Notes: generated from the letters alone by a model not told the origin. DNA of 9,708 nucleotides from Candidatus Omnitrophota bacterium (GCA_028719265.1 JAQUKF010000041.1:1-9708); one strand, 5' to 3'. Counted from the first letter of the stretch, positions 1 through 6,106 are shown. Program-made: numbers and translations.

Positions 1-2
1 AT

Positions 3-452
3 AAAAAAAGGAAGGTACGATTGGAGCGCAAAAGGGTTGTAATCTTGGGAGGGGGGCCCAACAGGATTGGTCAGGGCATCGAATTTGACTACTGCTGTTG
101 TCACGCGGCATATGCCCTTAAAGAAGAAGGCGTGGATAGCATAATGGTTAATTGCAACCCGGAGACAGTCTCTACCGATTATGATACCTCCGACAGGCTT
201 TATTTCGAGCCGCTTACTTTCGAGGACATCATGAATATCATTGAGCTTGAAAAGCCTATAGGGGTTATTGTGCAGTTTGGCGGGCAGACCCCGATAAACC
301 TGGCGGTGGCTTTGCGCAAGGCGGGGGTAAACGTTTTGGGGACAAGCTCTGAGAGTATCGATATAGCCGAAGACCGCAAGCGCTTTAAGCATATGATTGA
401 AAAACTGGGGCTGTTGCAGCCAAACAGCGGTACGGTTTTTGATTTCGAGTAG
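3..452 (+). CDS. carB: Carbamoyl phosphate synthase large subunit (CarB), start of C-terminal half, up to an in-frame TAG
   Basis: CarB makes carbamoyl phosphate from bicarbonate, ammonia (delivered by CarA) and two ATP, feeding cytosolic pyrimidine and arginine synthesis. This piece is the beginning of the second synthetase half. It shows the glycine-rich GGGPNRIGQGIEFDYCC segment, the NCNPETVSTDYDTSDRLYFEP block, VIVQFGGQTP and the AEDRKRF segment, all in the order seen in the E. coli enzyme from about residue 555 to 690. The frame is open from base 3, so the gene probably continues upstream of the window with the N-terminal half. A TTG at 21 preceded by an SD-like AGGAAGG (9-15) also leaves room for a separately translated half, as in organisms with split carB. 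The frame ends at TAG 450-452, but homologous sequence resumes immediately in the same frame, so this end is not a natural C-terminus. Family assignment is certain; whether the gene is functional is not. Confidence 0.93.
   Translation, partial: KKRKVRLERKRVVILGGGPNRIGQGIEFDYCCCHAAYALKEEGVDSIMVNCNPETVSTDYDTSDRLYFEPLTFEDIMNIIELEKPIGVIVQFGGQTPINLAVALRKAGVNVLGTSSESIDIAEDRKRFKHMIEKLGLLQPNSGTVFDFE
450..452 (+). other. In-frame TAG interrupting carB
   Basis: Codons read GAT TTC GAG TAG GCC CGC AAG. Homologues normally have a second acidic residue here (pattern F-E-E-A), so a single G-to-T change from GAG would produce the stop; a CAG (Gln) origin is also possible. The site falls inside the second ATP-grasp fold, where separate halves would not be expected to work. 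TAG ends atpA, atpB and carB itself, so it is used as a normal stop in this genome. Sequencing or assembly error, a real nonsense mutation or suppressed readthrough cannot be separated from the sequence alone. Confidence 0.9.
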
Positions 453-485
453 GCCCGCAAGGTAGCCGGCAGTATAGGCTATCCC

Positions 486-1622
486 GTGCTCGTCCGGCCC
501 TCATATGTTTTGGGGGGAAGGGCTATGGAGATCGTTTATGACGAGGAGGTGCTTGAGAGATTTATCAAGGAGGCGGCCGAGGTCTCCGGGGAACACCCTA
601 TTCTTATAGATAAATTCCTCGAAGATGCCATAGAAGTAGATGTGGATTTGATCGGCGACGGACAAACCTTTGTTATCGGCGGGATCATTGAACATATAGA
701 ACAGGCAGGGGTGCACTCAGGGGATGCCGCAATGTCTCTTCCCTCATATACGCTTTCCCCGGATATCTTAAAGAAAATAAGAGAGGCCACGTATCTTTTG
801 GCCAGAGAGCTTAATATCGTGGGGTTGATGAATGTGCAGTATGCGGTCAAGGACGCCAAGGTTTATATCCTGGAAGTTAATCCCCGTGCGTCGCGTACTG
901 TACCGCTGGTCTCTAAGGTTATCGGTGTGCCCTTGGCAAAACTGGCCACCAAGGTCATGCTTGGGAAAAAGCTCAAAGCTTTGGGCTTTACCGAAGAGTT
1001 GATCCCAAGGCATGTGGCGGTGAAAGAATCTGTTTTTCCTTTCAATCGTTTCCCGGGGGTGGATGTAATGCTCGGTCCGGAGATGAAATCTACCGGAGAG
1101 GTCATGGGGATTGACGTGGATTTTCCCAGCGCCTATATTAAAAGCCAGATCGCGGCAGGGCAAAAGATTCCTAAAAAGGGAAACGTCTTTATTTCCGTGC
1201 ATGACAGGGATAAGAGGGACGTGATCTCCGTTGCCAAAAAATTGAAGGATCTCGGTTTTAATCTTTTCGCCTCTAGCGGCACAGCCGCGGTGCTGAAAAA
1301 AAATAATATCCCGGCCAAGGTGCTGCCCAAGATTACCGAGGGCAGGCCTAATATACTGGACCTGATGAAGGACGGCAAGATCCAAATGGTGATCAATACG
1401 CCTTCGGGGAGGATCCCCCGTCAGGACGAGATAAAGATACGCTCGCAGGTGATCTTGTATAACATCCCTTACACCACTACTATTTTTGGGGCCCAGGCAA
1501 CGGTAAGCGGGATCGAGATGTTGACTAAGAGGGAGTTGGGGGTAAAGTCCCTGCAGGAATACCACCGTAGCGGAAGCGGTAAATCAATTAAGTCAAGAAG
1601 ATGCCGGAACTACCGGAAGTAG
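486..1622 (+). CDS. carB: Carbamoyl phosphate synthase large subunit (CarB), remainder after the in-frame TAG: ATP-grasp plus MGS-like regulatory domain
   Basis: Same gene and frame as the preceding fragment. Bases 453-485 between them still encode CarB-like residues (ARKVAGSIGYP), so the GTG at 486 is only the first formal start; it has no convincing ribosome binding site. Counting from that GTG, residues 2-17 hold the conserved RPSYVLGGRAMEIVY segment. Residues 66-80 hold GIIEHIEQAGVHSGD, and 115-138 carry the metal-ligand region, with Q118, E130 and N132 aligning to the E. coli ATP-site ligands. LGPEMKSTGEVMG follows at 196-208. Residues about 233-345 form the methylglyoxal-synthase-like allosteric domain, with ASSGTA and INTPSG at the expected nucleotide pocket. 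The family normally ends near SLQEYH. Here about 18 more residues follow, and the last 22 bases overlap mutM. No other frame damage is seen, which suggests the TAG is recent or artefactual. Confidence 0.93.
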   Translation: MLVRPSYVLGGRAMEIVYDEEVLERFIKEAAEVSGEHPILIDKFLEDAIEVDVDLIGDGQTFVIGGIIEHIEQAGVHSGDAAMSLPSYTLSPDILKKIREATYLLARELNIVGLMNVQYAVKDAKVYILEVNPRASRTVPLVSKVIGVPLAKLATKVMLGKKLKALGFTEELIPRHVAVKESVFPFNRFPGVDVMLGPEMKSTGEVMGIDVDFPSAYIKSQIAAGQKIPKKGNVFISVHDRDKRDVISVAKKLKDLGFNLFASSGTAAVLKKNNIPAKVLPKITEGRPNILDLMKDGKIQMVINTPSGRIPRQDEIKIRSQVILYNIPYTTTIFGAQATVSGIEMLTKRELGVKSLQEYHRSGSGKSIKSRRCRNYRK

Positions 1623-2419
1623 AGACGATTAAAGAGGATTTGCGGAAAGTAATCCCGGGCAAGAGGGTTATCAGGGTGTGCGTGCACAACTCTAGGGTTG
1701 TGCACGAGCCAGCACCGGCCGTGTTCGAGAAGGCCCTTAGGGGAAAGAAGGTGAAGGATGTGTTGCGCCGGGGAAAACTTTTGATCTTTGAATTATCGAA
1801 CGGCTCGGCCATGACTGTGCACTTGAAGATGACCGGGCAGCTGGTTCTCAGGAAAACAAAAAACGGTTCCACAGAAAGTCCCGGCAGCCGGGTGAGTTTT
1901 TATTTATCCGGGGGCACGGTGCTGGATTTTAATGACCAGCGCTTATTCGGAGAGCTGCGCCTGGTTGATGACTGGCGCAGGATAAAATTTGTAAGGGGGC
2001 TCGGCCCTGAACCGTTCGACCTGTCTTATGCCGATTTCAGGAAGATGCTTTCCGGCAGAAACACCGGTATCAAGCCGTTGCTTATGGAACAGTCTTTTAT
2101 TTCAGGGATAGGCAATCTGTATGCTTCGGAGATTTTATTCTGTGCCAATATCGACCCGCGCAGGCCGGCGAGGAGCTTAAGCGGACAAGAGAGCAAGGCT
2201 TTGTATAAGAGCATAAAGGAGGTCTTAAAAAAAGCGATCAAGCACGGAGGGTCTTCCATAGACGATTATGTGCGGCTTTCCGGAAAACCCGGGAATTATG
2301 TCAGGTTTCACCGCGTTTACGGAAGAGAAGGTAAACCCTGTTTTGTTTGTAAGGGATTGGTTAAAAGGATTCCCCAGGGGGGCAGGAGTACTTATTTCTG
2401 TCCCCGCTGTCAGAAATAA
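1601..2419 (+). CDS. mutM: Formamidopyrimidine-DNA glycosylase (Fpg/MutM)
   Basis: Bifunctional glycosylase and AP lyase of base-excision repair. It removes 8-oxoguanine and ring-opened purines from DNA and nicks the resulting abasic site. The 272-residue length matches the family (E. coli 269). The protein begins with PELPEVETI, which puts the catalytic Pro2 and Glu3 directly after the initiator Met and fixes the start. Other family landmarks are Lys59, the intercalating Met77 in HLKMTG, Arg114 and Phe116 in NDQRLFG, and the helix-two-turn-helix around GIGNLYASEILF (169-180). A C-terminal zinc finger has Cys247, Cys250, Cys267 and Cys270, with Arg262 on its hairpin. All key residues are present, so it should be active. 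The start overlaps the carB 3' end by 22 bases, implying cotranscription and coupled translation. Its place among pyrimidine genes is probably organisational rather than functional (inference). Confidence 0.97.
   Translation: MPELPEVETIKEDLRKVIPGKRVIRVCVHNSRVVHEPAPAVFEKALRGKKVKDVLRRGKLLIFELSNGSAMTVHLKMTGQLVLRKTKNGSTESPGSRVSFYLSGGTVLDFNDQRLFGELRLVDDWRRIKFVRGLGPEPFDLSYADFRKMLSGRNTGIKPLLMEQSFISGIGNLYASEILFCANIDPRRPARSLSGQESKALYKSIKEVLKKAIKHGGSSIDDYVRLSGKPGNYVRFHRVYGREGKPCFVCKGLVKRIPQGGRSTYFCPRCQK
1681..1706. repeat. Perfect 10-bp inverted repeat with 6-nt loop inside mutM
   Basis: CGTGCACAAC (1681-1690) and GTTGTGCACG (1697-1706) are exact reverse complements separated by TCTAGG. In RNA this would form a strong hairpin about 80 bases after the mutM start codon. 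The arms encode the residues VHN and VVH. It is not followed by a T-run, so it does not look like an intrinsic terminator. Function unknown; it may be chance. Confidence 0.6.
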
Positions 2420-2434
2420 CCAAAATATATAAAT

Positions 2435-2440
2435 AAAGGA
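2435..2440 (+). promoter_or_regulatory. Ribosome binding site of the ICMT-like gene
   Basis: AAAGGA lies 6 bases before the ATG at 2447, in the only true intergenic gap of the window (2420-2446). The gap is otherwise A/T-rich and too short to hold a recognisable promoter, so the downstream gene is probably cotranscribed with mutM. Confidence 0.6.
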
Positions 2441-2446
2441 TATGTC

Positions 2447-3154
2447 ATGAAAAGGAGACTAAAGATAACCGGGGTGATTATAGCTTGCGGGGTAGTTGCG
2501 ATTGCATTTTTCCCCGGATTTTTCTTACGCAATAATATAGGCGGAGGCCCGGAGGAGTATGTGGAATTATTGGGATTTTCTTTGATACTCTTGGGCCAGT
2601 TGATTCGTGTTTCCGCCCGCGGGTATAAGGCGGAGCATTCCCGCGAGAGCCAAGTGTTGATTCAAGGGGGGCCTTATCAGGTAGTGCGCAATCCGATGTA
2701 TCTCGGGATATTCCTGATAGGCTTGGGAGTTGTGCTTGCGGTGTTTAAATGGTGGGCGGCAGTCATTTTTATGGCGGTTTTTGTCAATCGTTATATAATG
2801 CTCATATATAAAGAGGAAAAGAGGCTTGAGGCGGTGTTCCTTGAGCCGTATAAAGACTACTGCAGGAGGGTGCCGCGCATACTGCCGTCTTTGTCCGCGA
2901 TAACCAGGCTGGACATCAGCGAGTATCTGCCTATAAAACTCTCCTGGTTTAAAAAAGAGATCGGCTCGATCCTGGCCCTTCTTTTCTTGACCCTCGTGGT
3001 AGAATCCTGGGAGGATATTGCCAGGATAGGATTTTGGAGATATGTCCGCCAATCATCATGGTTACTTTTCGTTTTTGTCCTGTTTATGGTTTTTGTAATC
3101 TTACTTAGCAGGTGGACAAGCAAGAATTATGACGGCTACACAGGTAAAAGTTAA
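2447..3154 (+). CDS. ICMT/PEMT-like integral membrane methyltransferase with C-terminal membrane extension
   Basis: Member of the isoprenylcysteine carboxyl methyltransferase / phospholipid methyltransferase-like family; these are membrane enzymes that use S-adenosylmethionine. The signature is GPYQVVRNPMYLG at residues 75-87, followed by EEKRL at 123-127 and YKDYCRRVPR at 135-144, the usual cofactor-binding region. Hydrophobic segments lie near residues 7-27, 41-56, 85-100 and 103-121. Beyond the family core (ending about 147) there is an extra part of about 88 residues with two more likely membrane segments (about 172-185 and 204-222). The substrate cannot be read from the sequence: bacteria generally lack prenylated CaaX proteins, so a lipid or small molecule is more likely than a protein (inference). 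The 3' end overlaps pyrK by 26 bases. No relationship to pyrimidine synthesis is evident beyond operon membership. Confidence 0.85.
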   Translation: MKRRLKITGVIIACGVVAIAFFPGFFLRNNIGGGPEEYVELLGFSLILLGQLIRVSARGYKAEHSRESQVLIQGGPYQVVRNPMYLGIFLIGLGVVLAVFKWWAAVIFMAVFVNRYIMLIYKEEKRLEAVFLEPYKDYCRRVPRILPSLSAITRLDISEYLPIKLSWFKKEIGSILALLFLTLVVESWEDIARIGFWRYVRQSSWLLFVFVLFMVFVILLSRWTSKNYDGYTGKS

Positions 3155-3908
3155 AATAATTTCGAACAGAAAGATTAAGAATAACTGTTGGCGCTTGGAG
3201 TTGGATTCCGGCGCGATTGCCAGGAGTGCCTCTCCGGGGCAATTTCTGGAGATCAAGGTTTGTGACGAAGGGCTCCCCTTGTTAAGGAGGCCGATTAGTA
3301 TCCACGGGGTAAATGGGTCAAGGGTTCAGCTTATTTATGAGGTTGTCGGCAGCGGGACCCGGGTTTTATCCGGAAGAAGAAAAGGAGAATTTCTGGATAT
3401 CATTGGGCCGCTGGGCAAAGGTTTCGAATATGGGCGCAAGCCTGTAGGTAAATCCGTTTTAGTCGCAGGAGGAATGGGGGTGGCGCCTTTGTTGTTTTTG
3501 GCCAGGAGATTAAAGCCGGCAAAGCCGCTGGTTTTAATCGGGGCAGGCAGCAAAGAACAGCTTCTTTGCCTGCAGGAATTTAAGGCTTTTGGTTGCAGGA
3601 TGGCAATTGCCACAGATGACGGCTCAGCGGGTTTTAAAGGCAAAGTCACGGAGATGCTGGATAGATTGCTGCGTGAAATGCCTGATGCCGGCCGGCCAGG
3701 AAATATATATGCTTGTGGTCCGCAGCCAATGTTGAAGGCAGTTGCCAAGATTTGCCGCGGGCATAATATCAGCAGCCAGCTTTCGCTGGAAAGGCATATG
3801 GCCTGCGGGTTTGGAGCCTGCCTGGGTTGTGTCGTATCCACTAAATCCGGCTATAAAAGGGTTTGTAAAGAAGGTCCGGTGTTTAAGGGAGAGGAGTTGG
3901 TGTGGTAA
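3129..3908 (+). CDS. pyrK: Dihydroorotate dehydrogenase B (NAD+), electron transfer subunit PyrK
   Basis: PyrK carries FAD and a 2Fe-2S cluster and passes electrons from the FMN of PyrD to NAD+ in the class 1B dihydroorotate dehydrogenase, a cytosolic PyrD2-PyrK2 heterotetramer. The 259 residues match the family. The ferredoxin-reductase-type FAD domain shows PGQF (36-39), RRPISIHG (53-60), GSGT (74-77) and GPLGKGF (93-99). The NAD-binding domain shows VAGGMGVAPL (112-121) and CGPQPML (196-202). The cluster ligands are Cys226, Cys231, Cys234 and Cys246 (C-x4-C-x2-C-x11-C) in HMACGFGACLGCVV and its sequel. The adjacent pyrD confirms PyrK rather than another reductase of the same superfamily. 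The start overlaps the upstream methyltransferase gene by 26 bases; its only SD-like match (AGGTGG, 3110-3115) is rather distant, so coupled translation is likely. Confidence 0.96.
   Translation: MTATQVKVKIISNRKIKNNCWRLELDSGAIARSASPGQFLEIKVCDEGLPLLRRPISIHGVNGSRVQLIYEVVGSGTRVLSGRRKGEFLDIIGPLGKGFEYGRKPVGKSVLVAGGMGVAPLLFLARRLKPAKPLVLIGAGSKEQLLCLQEFKAFGCRMAIATDDGSAGFKGKVTEMLDRLLREMPDAGRPGNIYACGPQPMLKAVAKICRGHNISSQLSLERHMACGFGACLGCVVSTKSGYKRVCKEGPVFKGEELVW
3543..3573. repeat. Imperfect 12-bp inverted repeat (hairpin) inside pyrK
   Basis: The 15-base left arm (3543-3557) pairs with all 12 bases of the right arm (3562-3573) apart from a 3-nt bulge, around the 4-nt loop CAGC. In mRNA this would be a stable stem. 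No T-run follows, so it is not a standard terminator. Function unknown. Confidence 0.5.
3891..3896 (+). promoter_or_regulatory. Ribosome binding site fixing the GTG start of pyrD
   Basis: GAGGAG sits 5 bases before GTG 3902, inside the last codons of pyrK. It supports the GTG start, which overlaps the pyrK stop by 7 bases. Confidence 0.65.
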
Positions 3909-4837
3909 AGAAGCCCAAGCCTGACTTAAGAGTAGAAATAGGAAGCTGCATTTTGGAGAATCCGGTAATGGTGGCTTCCGGCACCTTCGGTTATGCCGAG
4001 GAGTTTAAAGGTTTTATGGATTTAAGAAAGTTGGGCGCAATCGTTACCAAGACCATTACCGTAAAACCTAGATCGGGAAATCTTCCTCCCCGGACATGTG
4101 AGACGCCTTCGGGTATGCTTAATTCCGTTGGGCTGGAAAATCCGGGAATAGGCAGTTTTATAAAAGAAAAAATTCCGTTTTTGGAAGACCTGAGTATCCC
4201 GATCATTGTGAGTATCGCTTCTGAAGACAAGCCGGATGAGTTTTTAGTTTTGGCCGAGCTGCTGGACAGGATAAAAGCAGTCTCTGCCATTGAATTGAAC
4301 ATCTCCTGTCCGAATATAAAAAAGGACAGGTTGATTTCCCAGGATGCCAGTGAAACATTCAACTTGGTTAAAGCTGTACGCGGCATTACCGGTAAATGCC
4401 TGATTACCAAGCTTTCTCCTAATGTTACCTCGGTCCCGGAAATAGCCCTGGCCGCTCAGGAGGCGGGAAGCGAGGCGGTGGCCTTGGTCAATACGTTCAT
4501 TGGGATGAGCATAGATATACATAAGCGTGCCTCCAGGATAAATTCTTTGGTGGGCGGTTTGAGCGGACCGGCAATCCGGCCGCTGGCGGTAAGGATGGTT
4601 TGGGAGGTTTATAACAAGATCAAGGTTCCTATTATCGGCATGGGTGGTATAATGGATATTGAGAGCGCCATTGAATTTGTTCTTGCCGGCGCCACCGCAG
4701 TCAGCACGGGGACAGCGAACTTTATCGATCCGGCGATAAGCCTGGGGATCGTATCCGGGTTAAGGAAACACATGGAAGATAATAATATTGCAGATTTGAG
4801 AGAAATTAGGGGAAAGTTGAAGATATGCGCAGATTGA
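3902..4837 (+). CDS. pyrD: Dihydroorotate dehydrogenase B, catalytic subunit (class 1B PyrD)
   Basis: FMN-dependent TIM-barrel enzyme that oxidises dihydroorotate to orotate, the fourth step of UMP synthesis, passing electrons to PyrK and NAD+. At 311 residues it is the usual class 1B size and lacks the N-terminal membrane extension of quinone-linked class 2 enzymes. Visible family motifs are ASGTFGY (25-31), TKTITVKPRSGN (49-60), NSVGLENPG (74-82) and ELNISCPN (131-138). Cys136 in the last motif is the catalytic base of class 1 enzymes; class 2 uses Ser. FMN contacts include Lys50 and Lys170, with GMGGI (246-250) and STGT (268-271) at the phosphate site. The start is GTG, backed by a good SD, and overlaps pyrK by 7 bases. 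The close pairing with pyrK fits stoichiometric assembly of the complex. The 3' end overlaps pyrF by 13 bases. Confidence 0.97.
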   Translation: MVKKPKPDLRVEIGSCILENPVMVASGTFGYAEEFKGFMDLRKLGAIVTKTITVKPRSGNLPPRTCETPSGMLNSVGLENPGIGSFIKEKIPFLEDLSIPIIVSIASEDKPDEFLVLAELLDRIKAVSAIELNISCPNIKKDRLISQDASETFNLVKAVRGITGKCLITKLSPNVTSVPEIALAAQEAGSEAVALVNTFIGMSIDIHKRASRINSLVGGLSGPAIRPLAVRMVWEVYNKIKVPIIGMGGIMDIESAIEFVLAGATAVSTGTANFIDPAISLGIVSGLRKHMEDNNIADLREIRGKLKICAD

Positions 4838-5535
4838 TTTCTCCTAAGCTAATACTTGCCCTGGATGTGGATACTCTTGTCAAAGCCGAAAGGCTTGTGG
4901 ACAGGCTTTATCCAAAAATAGACACTTTTAAAGTAGGCAGTTATCTTTTTACCAGATACGGCCCCAGGGTGATCGAGATGCTGCGCGGCAAGCGCGCTCA
5001 GGTTTTTCTTGATTTGAAATACCTGGATATCCCAAATACAGTGGCAAAGGCGGTGTCTGCGGCTGTGCGGCTTAAGGTTAAAATGCTGACTTTGCATATT
5101 TCCGGAGGCCGGCAGATGTTGAGCGCTGCCGTGGTTTCGGCAAAAAAAGAGGCCGGGTCCGGTAATGCGGCCAGGCCGCTGTTGATCGGGATTACGGTTT
5201 TGACAAGTCAAAAGGCCGGGAAGGAAAAGGTTTTGTCTCTGGCGAAAACAGGGATTGATTGTGGACTTGACGGGGTGGTCTGTTCTGCCAATGAAGCAGG
5301 TTTTTTACGCAGAAGGATAAAGAAGGATTTTGTGATAGTTACTCCCGGAATCAGGTCAAGCGGTTCTGCCATGGATGATCAAAAAAGGGTAGCTACCGTA
5401 AGCCAGGCAGTAAGGGCGGGAAGCAACTTTTTAGTAATAGGCAGGCCGATTTTGAAAGCGAAGGATCCGCTGAAAACTGCGGAGGAACTTATAGGAGAGG
5501 CATATGGCGCAGGAGATCAAGGATTTAATTACTAA
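4825..5535 (+). CDS. pyrF: Orotidine 5'-phosphate decarboxylase
   Basis: Converts orotidine monophosphate to UMP, the last step of the de novo pathway; a cofactor-free TIM-barrel enzyme. The 236 residues fit the short bacterial class. ALD at 12-14 opens the barrel. The catalytic charged network D-x-K-x-x-D is seen as Asp63, Lys65 and Asp68 in FLDLKYLDIPNT (61-72). VTPGIR (172-177) and GRPI (206-209) supply the phosphate-binding loop and Arg. The usual His in the core motif (KFHDIP) is Leu67 here, a non-catalytic but uncommon change. The ATG at 4825 overlaps the end of pyrD by 13 bases; an AGGGGA at 4808-4813 is the likely SD, slightly far away. The last 32 bases overlap the V-ATPase subunit E gene, so pyrF joins the pyrimidine block to the ATPase block. 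Confidence 0.95.
   Translation: MRRLISPKLILALDVDTLVKAERLVDRLYPKIDTFKVGSYLFTRYGPRVIEMLRGKRAQVFLDLKYLDIPNTVAKAVSAAVRLKVKMLTLHISGGRQMLSAAVVSAKKEAGSGNAARPLLIGITVLTSQKAGKEKVLSLAKTGIDCGLDGVVCSANEAGFLRRRIKKDFVIVTPGIRSSGSAMDDQKRVATVSQAVRAGSNFLVIGRPILKAKDPLKTAEELIGEAYGAGDQGFNY
5493..5500 (+). promoter_or_regulatory. Ribosome binding site of V-ATPase subunit E gene, inside pyrF
   Basis: AGGAGAGG ends 3 bases before ATG 5504, with its GGAG core 6 bases away. It is a good SD embedded in the final codons of pyrF and supports the 32-base gene overlap as real. Confidence 0.65.
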
Positions 5536-6106
5536 GATACAAAAAGAAGGGGTGGAGGAAGCAGAGAAGCAGGCCGGGCAGGTAATGGCACAGGCGGAAT
5601 TGTCTGCCGAGAAGATCGTTGCCGATGCCAGGGCGCAGGCGCGTAAGATTATAGAAGAGGCCGATTCCGAAGCGGGTAAGGTCCGGGCCTCTACCGATGC
5701 TTCCTTAAGGCAGGCAGGCAGGGATCTGTTGATCAGCCTGAGGAAGGAAATTAATTCCATGCTGGAGGGGTTGCTTAAGCTTAACGTAAGCCGGGTCTTG
5801 ACTGCGGAGGAATTAACCGGTATCATTAAAGATCTGATTAAGGCCGCTCCTCTTTCTTTGGGAAGCCAGATCGTGATTTCCCTTTCCCTTCAGGACAAAG
5901 AAAGACTGGAAAAGGAATTCCTGAGACAATTGAAAGAGGAAACGAAAAAGCAGGTGGTTTTAAAATCCGCGCAGGAGATCGACAGCGGGTTCATAATCAG
6001 TTTTGATTCGGGAAAATCCAGTTTTGATTTCAGCTCCCAGGCCCTGGCCGACTACATATCCGGTTCTTTGAGGCCGGAGTTGAACAAGATTTTAAAGTCC
6101 GTCTAA
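5504..6106 (+). CDS. atpE: V/A-type ATPase subunit E (peripheral stalk)
   Basis: Subunit E forms the peripheral stalk that holds the catalytic A3B3 head against the rotating core of V/A-type ATPases. The 200-residue protein has the expected build. Residues about 1-95 form a long Ala/Glu/Lys/Gln-rich helix with coiled-coil character (for example AEKIVADARAQARKIIEEAD, 35-54). A compact C-terminal globular domain follows, ending with GFIISFDSG (162-170), FDFSSQALADYI (174-185) and LRPELNKIL (189-197), the pattern of the bacterial E subunits of Chlamydia and relatives. Low-complexity coiled coils alone would be weak evidence; the C-terminal pattern and the position before DUF2764, A and B make the call firm. 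The stop shares its last base with the next start (TAATG), so translation is coupled. The symbol follows the chlamydial naming and does not mean the F-type c subunit. Confidence 0.92.
   Translation: MAQEIKDLITKIQKEGVEEAEKQAGQVMAQAELSAEKIVADARAQARKIIEEADSEAGKVRASTDASLRQAGRDLLISLRKEINSMLEGLLKLNVSRVLTAEELTGIIKDLIKAAPLSLGSQIVISLSLQDKERLEKEFLRQLKEETKKQVVLKSAQEIDSGFIISFDSGKSSFDFSSQALADYISGSLRPELNKILKSV

Noticed and set aside
450..452. Genome-wide recoding of TAG as a sense codon
   Set aside because: TAG terminates atpA (8378-8380) with the next start one base later, terminates atpB (9678-9680), and ends carB (1620-1622), so it acts as a normal stop here.
768..1565. Long antisense open frame (265 codons) opposite carB
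   Set aside because: It is a mirror of the conserved carB coding strand, its product resembles no family and is rich in His/Arg/Leu as shadow frames often are, and there is no operon logic for it.
2567..3052. Antisense open frame (161 codons) opposite the methyltransferase gene
   Set aside because: The plus strand encodes a clear ICMT-like protein with family motifs; the antisense product shows none.
3335..3841. Antisense open frame (168 codons) opposite pyrK
   Set aside because: Shadow of pyrK, whose 2Fe-2S and FAD motifs are unambiguous on the plus strand.
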